DNA from: Geochorda sp036562495
GTDB taxonomy: Bacteria; Bacillota; Limnochordia; Limnochordales; Geochordaceae
Length of the DNA stretch: 27,024 nt
Direction: 5' to 3'
Assembly: GCA_036562495.1 (NCBI GenBank)
Contig: DATCKA010000036.1
Coordinates: 1-27,024, forward strand
The position numbers and the translations under genes were made by a program. Below the pieces are notes generated by a model, which saw nothing but the letters and a program-made list of their open reading frames with translations, was not told the origin of the DNA and did no database searches. Shown one piece after another: positions 1 through 7,267 of the stretch. How positions within the stretch are numbered: position 1 is the first letter of the stretch; every line of letters begins with the position of its first letter.

Positions 1-617
1 CGCTCGCCCGGGATGGCCAGCAGCACGGCGTGGGCCACGCTAAACAGGGTGAACAGCAGCATGAGGCCCAGGAAGACCAGCACGGCCAGGAAGACCCGGC
101 GGCTCAGGGCCGAGATCAGCAGCCCCAGCGAGACCACGCACGCCGTCAGCGCCAGCGCGAGCACCACCAGCTGAGGCGTCTCCCGGGGGAAACCCAGGTT
201 GGTGAACCAGGCGGTGGCCCCGAAGGTGACCAGGTAAAGCACAGTGACCACCAGGGCAGAGGCCATGGGCTGCAGGAACTTGCCCGCCATGTAGGACAGG
301 CTGTCGACGGGCCCGTAGAAGAGCACCTCCAGGGTGCCGTTGTCGCGCTCGCGGGCGATGGCCACCGCCGCCATCAGCCCGAAATAGATGGCCGACAGCC
401 ACATGGCCAGGAAGAACGGATAGGCCACCGGGCTGCCCAGGACCAGCAGCCCGTTTTGCTCCACCTGCCACAGGGCATTGCGCAACGCGAAGTGCGAGAC
501 GCCCAGCAGCACCAGGGCGACGGCCAGGTACAGCGACAGGCCGAAGAGCTGGGACCGCAGATCCCTTCCGGCGATGGTGCGCGCCACGTGCCAGCGGCTC
601 ACCCCAGGGGCACTCAT
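1..617 (-). CDS. ABC-2 type transporter permease (partial, C-terminus beyond window)
   Basis: Membrane component of an ABC export system. About 205 residues are visible from the ATG at 617, and the C-terminus runs off the left edge. At least five hydrophobic segments are visible (around residues 17-40, 65-85, 110-130, 140-160 and 165-195). Between the second and third lies ERDNGTLEVLF, the cytoplasmic motif typical of ABC-2 permeases. The start codon overlaps the stop of the upstream ATPase gene as ATGA, so the two are probably translationally coupled and form one transporter. The substrate cannot be told from the sequence; related pairs export drugs, lipids or bacteriocins, or act in motility. 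Confidence 0.85.
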   Translation of the reverse strand, partial: MSAPGVSRWHVARTIAGRDLRSQLFGLSLYLAVALVLLGVSHFALRNALWQVEQNGLLVLGSPVAYPFFLAMWLSAIYFGLMAAVAIARERDNGTLEVLFYGPVDSLSYMAGKFLQPMASALVVTVLYLVTFGATAWFTNLGFPRETPQLVVLALALTACVVSLGLLISALSRRVFLAVLVFLGLMLLFTLFSVAHAVLLAIPGE

Positions 618-1567
618 GAGGCCATCCCCTCTCGCGCCAGCAGCGAGATGTTGTTCTCCGTGATGGTGACGAAGGCTTCCTCCAGCGACATCTGCCGCGT
701 CTGCATGGAGAGCACGACGCCGCCCGAGCCGGCGATGGCTCGGGAGATGGCCGGCCGCAGGTCGACCCCGGTGCGGGTGCGGATGACCAGCTTGCCGTCA
801 CGACGATCGACGCCGCTGACGCCTTCCACCGCCCGCACCGCCGCCACGATGGGCTCGTCCACCCGCTCCAGCTCCACCTCCAACTCCTGCTCCGTGGCAA
901 GGCGCATGCGCAGCCCTTCCATCGTGTCCTCGGCCAGCAGGCGCCCCCGATGGATGATGCCGACCCGGTGGCAGATGCGCTCGATCTCGGAGAGGATGTG
1001 GGAGGAGATGATGAGGGTCTTGCCCCGGCGGTTTTCCTCCAGCAGCAGGTCCCGCACCTGCCGGATGCCGTGGGGGTCCAGCGAGGAGACCGGCTCGTCC
1101 AGGATGAGGAGCTCGGGGTCGTGCAGCAGCGTGCGCGCCAGGCTCAGCTTCTGCTTCATCCCCTTGGAGTACCCACCCAGGAGCTCCCGTCGGCGATCCG
1201 CCAGGTCCAGGCGCTCCAACAGCTCGTCGATGCGCCGCCGTGCTCCGCTCACCCGGTAGAGCCGTGCAAAGAACTCCAGGTACTCCTGCGCCGTCATCTC
1301 TTCATAGAGGTAGTGAAACTCGGAGAGCACCCCGATCCTGCGCCGCAGGGCTGGCGACCTCCCGGCCCCGAGCGCCTCGCCGAAGAGCCAGATGCGCCCC
1401 TCGGTGGGGGGCACCAGCCCCAGCACCATCATGATGGTGGTGGTCTTGCCCGCCCCGTTGGGGCCCAGGAAGCCGTAGATCTCCCCCTCGGCCACGTGGA
1501 TGTCCAGATGGTCGACGGCCACCACGTTGCCGAACCGCTTGGTCAGGCCCTCGGTACGCAATACCAT
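614..1567 (-). CDS. ABC transporter ATP-binding protein (ABC-2 export type)
   Basis: 317-residue nucleotide-binding subunit that powers the permease encoded immediately downstream. Visible motifs: Walker A GPNGAGKT (residues 35-42), ABC signature YSKGMKQK (133-140, the variant common in ABC-2 exporters), Walker B LLILDEP (153-159) and the usual H-loop region (ISSHIL). About 90 residues follow the nucleotide-binding domain, as in the CcmA/YbhF-like exporters. The ATG at 1567 is chosen because MVLRTEGLTKRFG matches the usual N-terminus and a GGGGAGGG Shine-Dalgarno lies upstream. The frame stays open upstream to 1717, but that stretch has no family similarity. It is transcribed divergently from smpB. 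Confidence 0.93.
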   Translation of the reverse strand: MVLRTEGLTKRFGNVVAVDHLDIHVAEGEIYGFLGPNGAGKTTTIMMVLGLVPPTEGRIWLFGEALGAGRSPALRRRIGVLSEFHYLYEEMTAQEYLEFFARLYRVSGARRRIDELLERLDLADRRRELLGGYSKGMKQKLSLARTLLHDPELLILDEPVSSLDPHGIRQVRDLLLEENRRGKTLIISSHILSEIERICHRVGIIHRGRLLAEDTMEGLRMRLATEQELEVELERVDEPIVAAVRAVEGVSGVDRRDGKLVIRTRTGVDLRPAISRAIAGSGGVVLSMQTRQMSLEEAFVTITENNISLLAREGMAS

Positions 1568-1649
1568 GGGAGCCGCTCGCCCTCCCCAAACCCGCTTGAT
1601 GCCGGCATCCGCCGGCCTCCGGGCTCGTCCAGCCTGCCTCGCCTCGCCC

Positions 1650-1678
1650 AGTATACCAGAGACTTCGACACCGTCCGA
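1650..1678 (-). promoter_or_regulatory. Extended -10 promoter of the ABC exporter operon
   Basis: On the minus strand TGGTATACT lies at 1658-1650: an extended -10 (TGn) with a 5/6 match to TATAAT at 1655-1650. At 17 bp spacing the -35 is TCGGAC (1678-1673), a poor match. The predicted start near 1643 leaves a leader of about 75 nt before the ATPase ATG at 1567. Seen by eye only. Confidence 0.5.
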
Positions 1679-1710
1679 CCCCGCTCCCGGCGCGCGGGGG
1701 CCCGGGCCCC

Positions 1711-1739
1711 GTGGCATCGTCTGGCGGCTGTGCTATGAT
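1711..1739 (+). promoter_or_regulatory. Extended -10 promoter of smpB, giving a nearly leaderless mRNA
   Basis: Extended -10 TGCTATGAT at 1731-1739 (hexamer TATGAT, 5/6) with GTGGCA (4/6 to TTGACA) at 1711-1716, spacer 17. The expected transcription start is about 1745-1746, only 3-4 nt before the smpB ATG at 1749. GATGAGGA just before the ATG could act as a Shine-Dalgarno only if transcription began further upstream. Confidence 0.5.
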
Positions 1740-1748
1740 GAGGACGCC

Positions 1749-2219
1749 ATGACGGAGCCGCGCACGGTCTGCGAGAATCGCAAGGCCCGCCACGACTACG
1801 AGATCCTGGAGACCCTGGAGGCCGGGCTCGTGCTCACCGGCAGCGAGGTCAAGTCGCTGCGGCTCGGCCGGGCCCAGCTCCGGGACAGCTACGCCCGCGT
1901 CCAAAACGGGGAGGTCTACCTGATCGGCGCCCACATCTCCTCGTATCAGGCCGGCAACGCATGGGATCACGACCCGACCCGGCCCCGCAAGCTCCTGCTG
2001 CACCGCCGGGAGATCGCTCGCCTGGCCGGCCGTGTGGCCGAGAAGGGCCTGACCCTGGTGCCGCTTCGGATCTACTTCAACGAGCGCGGCCTGGCCAAGG
2101 TGGAGCTGGCCGTGGCGCGGGGGCGCAAGAGCTACGACAAGCGGGAGGCCATCGCGCGGCGCGACGAGCAGCGTCGCATCCAGCAGGCGTTGGCCGAGCG
2201 GGATCGGCGGGCGCGTTGA
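1749..2219 (+). CDS. smpB: SsrA-binding protein SmpB
   Basis: 156-residue partner of tmRNA in trans-translation. It binds the tRNA-like domain of SsrA and mimics the missing anticodon stem, letting the complex enter ribosomes stalled on mRNAs without a stop codon. Length is typical (about 150-160). Family hallmarks are visible: ENRKARHDYEI at the N-terminus, LVLTGSEVKSLR, RDSYARV, and the basic C-terminal tail rich in Arg (after ERDR) that lies in the mRNA channel. The ATG at 1749 is chosen because translation upstream of it has no family similarity. The tmRNA gene follows at once, and the -35 box of its promoter overlaps the smpB stop codon, so the two rescue components are adjacent and co-oriented, the only plus-strand genes in the window. 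Confidence 0.97.
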   Translation: MTEPRTVCENRKARHDYEILETLEAGLVLTGSEVKSLRLGRAQLRDSYARVQNGEVYLIGAHISSYQAGNAWDHDPTRPRKLLLHRREIARLAGRVAEKGLTLVPLRIYFNERGLAKVELAVARGRKSYDKREAIARRDEQRRIQQALAERDRRAR

Positions 2220-2245
2220 CACAGCCGCCGGCGGCCGCGTATGCT
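2216..2245 (+). promoter_or_regulatory. Promoter of ssrA (tmRNA)
   Basis: Perfect TTGACA at 2216-2221, overlapping the smpB stop codon (TGA 2217-2219), then an 18-bp spacer and TATGCT (4/6 to TATAAT) at 2240-2245. The predicted start near 2252 gives a short 5' precursor of about 36 nt before mature tmRNA at 2288, consistent with RNase P processing. This is the only consensus -35 I found in the window, fitting a highly expressed stable RNA. Confidence 0.6.
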
Positions 2246-2287
2246 GGAGTCGGTTGAGTGTCACCTCGCCCGGTCGACAGCTTTCGT

Positions 2288-2646
2288 GGGGGTGAGTCAG
2301 GTTCGACATGGGTGTGGGTGGCCATGGCTGCGAGCCGAGCTCCTGCGACTCGTAAAACCGCAGGGCAGTCAACAACTGCCGAACCCGAGCTTGCTCTGGC
2401 TGCTTAATTAAAGCGGCCACGCCTGCCTGACGGTCTTCCCGTCGCCGCAGGTCCGGGCGTCATCGAGGCGGGATACCGCGGTGGCCTCGCTTCCGGGCCA
2501 CCGGGGGAAACCTGAGGAAGCTGGCGGCCGTCATATCCGGCTCCCGGGATCGGGCGGCGGCGAGCACTAGCAAACGGGAGACACGCTCGTAGAGGCTGTG
2601 GCGACCTCGCTCATGGACGGCGGTGCAACTCCGCCCACCTCCACCA
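2288..2646 (+). ncRNA. ssrA: Transfer-messenger RNA (tmRNA), one-piece
   Basis: 359-nt tmRNA that rescues stalled ribosomes with SmpB and tags the nascent peptide for proteolysis. The 5' end GGGGGTG (2288-2294) pairs with CACCTCC (2636-2642) as a 7-bp acceptor stem with one G-U, followed by an encoded ACCA (2643-2646). The T-arm is GGCGG-TGCAACT-CCGCC; its loop has G where T-loops usually have the second T. The 5' part GTGAGTCAGGTTCGACATGG matches the conserved tmRNA D-domain. The tag frame reads GQSTTAEPELALAA then TAA (2363-2407), ending in the classical ALAA degron. The resume codon is GGG at 2363 or GCA at 2360. The order is not permuted. It lies directly behind smpB. Confidence 0.95.
2360..2407 (+). 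other. tmRNA proteolysis-tag reading frame
   Basis: Reading frame inside ssrA ending in TAA at 2405-2407. Codons from 2360 give AGQSTTAEPELALAA. By analogy with Bacillus, where the first Ala comes from charged tmRNA and the frame starts with Gly, the coded part probably begins at GGG (2363). The preceding GTAAAACC resembles the usual sequence before the resume codon. The C-terminal LAA is the signal for ClpXP-type proteases. Confidence 0.75.
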
Positions 2647-2663
2647 TTTTTGCTCATTTGTGC

Positions 2664-2700
2664 CGAGGGGGCTCCCGGGACGTACCCGAGAGCCCCCTCG
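2664..2700. terminator. Bidirectional hairpin between convergent ssrA and hppA
   Basis: Perfect 11-bp inverted repeat CGAGGGGGCTC (2664-2674) / GAGCCCCCTCG (2690-2700) with an inner GGG/CCC pairing around ACGTA. It sits 17 nt after the tmRNA 3' end and 39 nt past the hppA stop, so it can serve transcripts from both sides. There is no T-tract immediately after the stem on either strand; five T's (2647-2651) lie before it on the plus strand. Termination is inferred from position and stem strength. Confidence 0.6.
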
Positions 2701-2709
2701 CTCGCGTAT

Positions 2710-2725
2710 CGGGCCTCGCGGCCCG
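2710..2725 (-). terminator. Small GNRA-type hairpin after hppA
   Basis: On the minus strand CGGGCC-GCGA-GGCCCG: a 6-bp stem closed by a GCGA tetraloop, 14 nt after the hppA stop codon and just before the larger hairpin at 2664-2700. Probably part of the hppA 3' end, as a stabiliser or part of a compound terminator. No U-tract. Confidence 0.35.
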
Positions 2726-2739
2726 CTCTGTGCCGACGA

Positions 2740-4791
2740 CTACAAGAGCCCCGCGCCGAAAAGCGGCGCGAAGACCAGCGCGACGATGGACATCAGCTTG
2801 ATGAGGATGTTCATGGACGGGCCGGCGGTGTCCTTGAAGGGATCGCCCACCGTGTCGCCCACCACGGCGGCCTTGTGGGCATCGGAGCCCTTGCCGCCGT
2901 ACTCGCCGCCCTCGATGAACTTCTTGGCGTTGTCCCAGGCGCCGCCCGAGTTGGCCATCATGATGGCCAGCAGCACGCCGCTGGCCGTCGCCCCGGCCAG
3001 CAGCCCGCCCAGGGCCTCCTTGCCCAGGATGATGCCCGTGGCGATGGGCAGGAGCACGGCCATGGCGCCGGGCCTCACCATCTCCCGCAGCGCCGCCGCC
3101 GTGCTGATGCTGACGCACTGGCCGTAGTCAGGGCGGGCCTTGCCCTCCATCAGGCCGGGGATCTCGCGAAACTGGCGGCGCACCTCCTGGATCATGTGGA
3201 AGGCCGCCCGTCCCACTGCCCGCATCGCCATGGCGCCGAAGAGGAAGGGTACCATGGCACCGATCAAGAGCCCGACGATGACCTGCGGCCGGGTCAGATC
3301 GATGCTCTCCACGTTGACCGCGGTCTTGTAGGCGGAGAAGAGGGCCAGCGCCGTCAACGCCGCCGAGCCGATGGCGAAGCCCTTGGCCACCGCCGCCGTC
3401 GTGTTGCCCACGGAGTCCAGCTGGTCCGTGATGCGGCGCACGTCGGGGCCCAGGTGGGCCATCTCGGCGATGCCGCCGGCGTTGTCAGCCACCGGGCCGT
3501 AGGCATCCACCGAGACCGTCATGCCCGTGGTGGCCAGCATGCCCACCGCCGACAGGGCGATCCCGTATAGCCCGCCGTAGCGGTAGGCGACCCAGGTGCC
3601 CACGGCGACCAGCACCACCGGCCAGCCCGTGCTCAGCATGCCGTTGGCCAGGCCCTGGATGATGTTGGTGGCCGTGCCGGTCTGGGAGGCCTCGGCGATC
3701 TCCCGTACCGGCCGGTAGTCAGCCGAGGTGTAGTACTCGGTGATGTAGCCGATGGCCGTGCCCACCAGCAGGCCCGCCAGCGTCGCGATCCAGACCCCCA
3801 CCGGTGTCAGCTGGCCGCCCTGCGGCAGCACCGCAGCGATGACGAAGTAGGAGGCGACCGCCACCAGCCCAGCGGCGATCCAGGTCGCGTTGCGCAAGGC
3901 GATGCGCGGGTTGCCGTCCTCCCCCGTGCGCACGGCGAAGGCCGCCACGATGGAGGCCAGGATCCCGACGGCGGCCAGCAGCAGGGGGAGCATGATGAGC
4001 CCCCAGCTCCCGCTCGTCGCGGCCATGCTGGCGCCGATGGTCATGGCGGCGATGATGGAGGCCGCGTAGGACTCGAAGAGGTCCGCACCCATCCCGGCCA
4101 CGTCACCGACGTTGTCGCCCACGTTGTCGGCGATGACCGCCGGGTTGCGCGGATCGTCCTCGGGGATGCCGGCCTCCACCTTGCCCACCAGGTCGGCGCC
4201 GACGTCCGCCGCCTTGGTGTAGATGCCGCCCCCCACGCGGGCGAAGAGAGCGATGGAGCTGGCCCCGAAGGCGAAGCCGTTGACGATGTTGAAGCTGACG
4301 GGGTTATTGGGATCCGCGAAGAGGTAGACCACCAGGCCCAGCCCCACCAGGCCCAGGCCCACCACGGTGAGCCCCATGACCGCCCCGCCGGAGAAGGCCA
4401 CCGTCAGGGCCCGGTTGAGCCCGCCCGTCGCGGCCTGCGCCGTGCGGACGTTGGCCTTGGTCGCCGAGCGCATCCCCACGTAGCCAGCGCTGGCCGAGCA
4501 GACGGCGCCCACCAGGAAGGCCACGGCCGACAGCGGCTGCATGCCGTGCTCGGGCGTCAGCAGTCCCGCCAGCAGGATGGCCCCGGCGACGATGGCGACG
4601 AAGACGACGAGGGTCCGGTACTCCCGCCCCAGGAAGGCCATCGCACCCTCCTGGATCGCGCTGGCTATCTCCTGCATGCGGGAGTTGCCGGGCTCATGAG
4701 CCTGGACCCGCTGGTAGAAATAAGCAGCGAAGATCAGCGCGAGGGCACCGGCGCCCACGGCCCCCACCGGCGCCCATGAGAGCACGTCCAT
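2740..4791 (-). CDS. hppA: Membrane-bound, ion-pumping pyrophosphatase (probably K+-dependent)
   Basis: 683-residue integral membrane pyrophosphatase that couples PPi hydrolysis to pumping of H+ and/or Na+ across the cytoplasmic membrane. Multiple hydrophobic helices cover the length. The catalytic acidic loops are intact: DVGADLVGKVE (196-206), DNVGDNVGDVAGMGADLFES (222-241), DAYGPVADNAGG (429-440) and a C-terminal GDTVGDPFKDTAGP. GNTTAA at 462-467 has Ala where K+-independent enzymes carry Lys, the established mark of the K+-dependent subfamily. Ion specificity is not decidable by eye. The ATG at 4791 follows AAGGAGG about 14 nt upstream, which overlaps the secG stop, so it is probably in an operon with secG. 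It recycles PPi from biosynthesis, such as the NDP-sugar synthesis suggested by the nucleotidyltransferase gene at 15726-18197. Confidence 0.97.
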   Translation of the reverse strand: MDVLSWAPVGAVGAGALALIFAAYFYQRVQAHEPGNSRMQEIASAIQEGAMAFLGREYRTLVVFVAIVAGAILLAGLLTPEHGMQPLSAVAFLVGAVCSASAGYVGMRSATKANVRTAQAATGGLNRALTVAFSGGAVMGLTVVGLGLVGLGLVVYLFADPNNPVSFNIVNGFAFGASSIALFARVGGGIYTKAADVGADLVGKVEAGIPEDDPRNPAVIADNVGDNVGDVAGMGADLFESYAASIIAAMTIGASMAATSGSWGLIMLPLLLAAVGILASIVAAFAVRTGEDGNPRIALRNATWIAAGLVAVASYFVIAAVLPQGGQLTPVGVWIATLAGLLVGTAIGYITEYYTSADYRPVREIAEASQTGTATNIIQGLANGMLSTGWPVVLVAVGTWVAYRYGGLYGIALSAVGMLATTGMTVSVDAYGPVADNAGGIAEMAHLGPDVRRITDQLDSVGNTTAAVAKGFAIGSAALTALALFSAYKTAVNVESIDLTRPQVIVGLLIGAMVPFLFGAMAMRAVGRAAFHMIQEVRRQFREIPGLMEGKARPDYGQCVSISTAAALREMVRPGAMAVLLPIATGIILGKEALGGLLAGATASGVLLAIMMANSGGAWDNAKKFIEGGEYGGKGSDAHKAAVVGDTVGDPFKDTAGPSMNILIKLMSIVALVFAPLFGAGLL

Positions 4792-4810
4792 CGGCTGCTC
4801 GTCCCCCTCC

Positions 4811-5035
4811 TTAGCGCACGACCAGCACGAGGGCCACCGACATCACCATGAAGATGACGGCCAGGATCACGGTCGCCCGCTCCAGCAGCAGCTCCCAGCC
4901 CTTGGCCTTGCGGAAGAACATGCGGGCTCCGCCGCCGATGGAGCCCAGTCCCTCGCCCTTGCTGGGCTGCAGCATGATGACGACCGTCAACGCGACGGCG
5001 ATGAGCAGCTGCAGCACGAACAGGAACGTGGTCAA
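4811..5035 (-). CDS. secG: Preprotein translocase subunit SecG
   Basis: 74-residue SecG, the small accessory subunit of the SecYEG channel. Two hydrophobic segments are visible: residues 3-21 (FLFVLQLLIAVALTVVIML) and about 50-73, joined by a loop containing LQPSKGEGLGSIGGGA, the conserved SecG signature. The start is a TTG at 5035 (TTG ACC ACG TTC) preceded by GGGAGGGGGG, which gives the normal family length. A longer frame to 5113 adds a charged, unrelated leader. It lies downstream of eno, as in many Bacillota, but with its own promoter in the 120-nt gap, and upstream of hppA with 19 nt between. Confidence 0.93.
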   Translation of the reverse strand: MTTFLFVLQLLIAVALTVVIMLQPSKGEGLGSIGGGARMFFRKAKGWELLLERATVILAVIFMVMSVALVLVVR

Positions 5036-5057
5036 CCCTGCGCCCCCCTCCCTCGCC

Positions 5058-5085
5058 CCGGGGCGGCGAGCCTGCCCCGCCCCGG
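5058..5085 (-). promoter_or_regulatory. GC-rich stem-loop in the secG leader
   Basis: Perfect 9-bp inverted repeat on the minus strand, CCGGGGCGG (5085-5077) and CCGCCCCGG (5066-5058), around a 10-nt loop. It lies between the predicted secG transcription start (about 5105) and the Shine-Dalgarno (about 5047-5052). It may stabilise the leader or act as an attenuator; no terminator U-tract follows. Confidence 0.35.
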
Positions 5086-5111
5086 CGCGGTCGCCCTTTG
5101 GCAACAAGGGC

Positions 5112-5141
5112 ATTGTACCATCGCCGGGGCGTGCTCACCAA
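5112..5141 (-). promoter_or_regulatory. Extended -10 promoter of secG-hppA
   Basis: On the minus strand TGGTACAAT at 5120-5112: extended -10 with hexamer TACAAT (5/6). TTGGTG (3/6) lies at 5141-5136 with an 18-bp spacer. Predicted start about 5105. The -35 abuts the inverted repeat that ends eno, so terminator and promoter are back to back. Confidence 0.55.
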
Positions 5142-5142
5142 T

Positions 5143-5171
5143 GCGGGCGGGCCGCTCAGCGGCCCGCCCGC
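5143..5171 (-). terminator. Perfect 13-bp inverted repeat with the eno stop codon as its loop
   Basis: Arms GCGGGCGGGCCGC (5171-5159 on minus) and GCGGCCCGCCCGC (5155-5143) flank exactly the TGA stop codon of eno (5158-5156). The upstream arm encodes the last residues (RAGR). In RNA the stem would use a few inner bases as extra loop. No U-tract follows. Likely terminator, 3' stabiliser or processing site; see findings. Confidence 0.6.
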
Positions 5172-6442
5172 GCGAACGCGCTCTTGCCGGCGAAGAGAGC
5201 GGAATCTTCCAGCTCCTCCTCGATCCGCAAGAGCTGGTTGTACTTGGCCACCCGCTCGGAGCGGCAGGGAGCGCCGGTCTTGATCTGCCCGGCGTTGACG
5301 GCCACCGCGAGGTCCGAGATGGTGGTGTCCTCGGTCTCGCCGGAGCGGTGCGATATGATGGCCCGGTACCCGGCCCGGTGCGCTATCTCCACGGCCTCCA
5401 GGGTCTCGGTGAGGGTGCCGATCTGGTTGACCTTCACCAGGATGGCGTTGGCCACCCCGCTCTCGATGCCCCGGCGCAGCCGCTTGGTGTTGGTGACGAA
5501 GAGATCGTCGCCCACGAGCTGGACCCGGTCGCCCAAGGCCGCCGTGATGGCCCGCCAGCCCTCCCAGTCCTCCTGGTCCAGGGGATCCTCGATGGAGACG
5601 ATGGGATAGGACTCCACCAGCTCCCGGTAGTAGGCCACCATCTGCTCGACGTCGCGCTCGGTGCCCTCGCCGGCGAAGACGTATCGCCCGTCACGGTAGA
5701 GCTCGGAGGCGGCCACGTCCAGCGCCAGCACCACGTCCTCGCCGGGCTTGTAGCCGGCGGCCGAGATGGCCTCCATCAGCAGGTCCAGCGCCTCTCGGTT
5801 GGTGCGCAGGTTCGGTGCGAAGCCTCCCTCGTCGCCCACGCCTGTCGACAGCCCTCGGCGCTTGAGCACCTGCTTGAGGTGGTGGTAGACCTCGACGCCG
5901 GCCCGCAGGGCCTCGCGGAAGCTGCCGGCCCCCACCGGCGCGATCATGAACTCCTGGATGTCCAGGTTGTTGTCGGCGTGCTTGCCGCCGTTGAGCACGT
6001 TCATCAACGGCACCGGCAGCATCCGGGCTTGGGTGCCGCCCACGTACCGGTACAGCGGCAGCCCGGCCGCCTGGGCCGCCGCCTTGGCGCAGGCCAGGGA
6101 GACGCCCAGCATGGCGTTGGCGCCGAGCTTGCTCTTGTTTTCGGTGCCGTCCAGCTCCAGCAGGCGCCGGTCGATGGCGATCTGGTCGCTGGCGTCGAGG
6201 TGCAGCAGCTCCGGTGCGATGAGGTCGTGGACGTTGTCGATGGCCCGCTGCACGCCCCGCCCCAGATAGCGCTTGGGATCCTCGTCACGCAGCTCCAGCG
6301 CCTCGAACTTGCCCGTCGACGCCCCCGACGGCACCGCCGCCCGCCCGATGGCGCCGCCCGACAGCACCACCTCGACCTCCAGGGTCGGGTTGCCGCGGGA
6401 GTCCAGGATCTCTCGAGCCACGATCTCTTCGATGGTCGTCAC
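5156..6442 (-). CDS. eno: Enolase (phosphopyruvate hydratase)
   Basis: 428-residue cytoplasmic enolase, interconverting 2-phosphoglycerate and phosphoenolpyruvate with Mg2+. Typical length. Hallmarks: AREILDSRGNPTLEVEV at the N-terminus, PSGASTGKFEALELRD loop, GDEGGFAPNL (catalytic Glu), SIEDPLDQEDW (metal ligands), KVNQIGTLTET (catalytic Lys) and SHRSGETEDTTISDLAVA near the C-terminus. The start is a GTG at 6442 overlapping the tpiA stop as GTGA, so translation is coupled. The phosphoglycerate mutase gene that commonly sits between tpiA and eno is absent. The stop codon is embedded in a perfect inverted repeat. Confidence 0.98.
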   Translation of the reverse strand: MTTIEEIVAREILDSRGNPTLEVEVVLSGGAIGRAAVPSGASTGKFEALELRDEDPKRYLGRGVQRAIDNVHDLIAPELLHLDASDQIAIDRRLLELDGTENKSKLGANAMLGVSLACAKAAAQAAGLPLYRYVGGTQARMLPVPLMNVLNGGKHADNNLDIQEFMIAPVGAGSFREALRAGVEVYHHLKQVLKRRGLSTGVGDEGGFAPNLRTNREALDLLMEAISAAGYKPGEDVVLALDVAASELYRDGRYVFAGEGTERDVEQMVAYYRELVESYPIVSIEDPLDQEDWEGWRAITAALGDRVQLVGDDLFVTNTKRLRRGIESGVANAILVKVNQIGTLTETLEAVEIAHRAGYRAIISHRSGETEDTTISDLAVAVNAGQIKTGAPCRSERVAKYNQLLRIEEELEDSALFAGKSAFARAGR

Positions 6443-7239
6443 GTCGCGCGCCTCCCTGCCGCCACGATGGCGGTGAAGCTGTCCACCTTGAGGCTGGCTC
6501 CGCCCACCAACGCGCCGTCGATGGACGGATAGGCCATGAACTCGCCGATGTTGGCCGGGTTGACGCTGCCCCCGTACTGGATCCGCAACCGCCCGGCCGC
6601 CTCCTCGCCGAACCGTGCCCGCACCCTGGCCCGGATCACCCCGTCGATGACCCGGTTGGCCTCCTCACCCGTGGCGTTTTCGCCCGTGCCGATGGCCCAG
6701 ACGGGCTCGTACGCCACCACCAGGCCGGCCACGGCCTCAGCCGCCAGGCCCTCCAGGGCCGTGTCGAGCTGCCGGGCCACCACCGCCTCGGTGAGGCCCT
6801 GGCGACGCTCCTCGAGGGTCTCGCCCACGCAGAGGATGGGCGTCAGCCCCGAGTCGAGCGCCGCCCGCAGCTTGCGCGCCACCCACTCGTCGCTCTCCCC
6901 CAGCAGGTGACGTCGCTCCGAGTGGCCCACGATGACGTAGCGGCACCCCGCATCGGCCAGCATGGGCCCCGACACCTCGCCGGTGAAGGCCCCCTGCCGC
7001 TCCCAGTAGAGGTCCTGGGCGCCCAGGCTCACCCACGCCCCCAGCCCCGACCGCTCGATCTCCGCGTGGACGGCGGTCAGCGCCGGAAAGGCCGGGCAGA
7101 GCACCACCTCCACCCCGTCGGGCCGCCCCGCCCGGCTCAGTTGCTGCAGGAGCTCCCGTGCGAAGGCCTGCGCCTCCGACGGGGTCTTGTGCATCTTCCA
7201 GTTGCCCGCGATGATGCGGCTGCGACTCACGGTGCTCAA
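6439..7239 (-). CDS. tpiA: Triosephosphate isomerase
   Basis: 266-residue TIM-barrel enzyme interconverting dihydroxyacetone phosphate and glyceraldehyde-3-phosphate. Visible: AGNWKMHK with the substrate-binding Lys15, VGHSERR with catalytic His106, and AYEPVWAIGTG with catalytic Glu178 and the flexible loop after it. QYGGSVNPAN and GALVGGASL form the phosphate-binding end. The start is taken as TTG at 7239 (TTG AGC ACC GTG) with GGGAGAGG upstream; the GTG at 7230 is an alternative that removes three residues. It lies 28 nt after pgk and overlaps eno by 4 nt. Confidence 0.97.
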   Translation of the reverse strand: MSTVSRSRIIAGNWKMHKTPSEAQAFARELLQQLSRAGRPDGVEVVLCPAFPALTAVHAEIERSGLGAWVSLGAQDLYWERQGAFTGEVSGPMLADAGCRYVIVGHSERRHLLGESDEWVARKLRAALDSGLTPILCVGETLEERRQGLTEAVVARQLDTALEGLAAEAVAGLVVAYEPVWAIGTGENATGEEANRVIDGVIRARVRARFGEEAAGRLRIQYGGSVNPANIGEFMAYPSIDGALVGGASLKVDSFTAIVAAGRRAT

Positions 7240-7267
7240 AGGGCTCGCCGCCTCTCCCTGGCCTCGG

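Noticed and set aside
2419..2646. Short open frames inside the 3' half of the tmRNA gene
   Set aside because: The region is a structured RNA with an intact acceptor stem and tag frame; the frames have no ribosome site or similarity.
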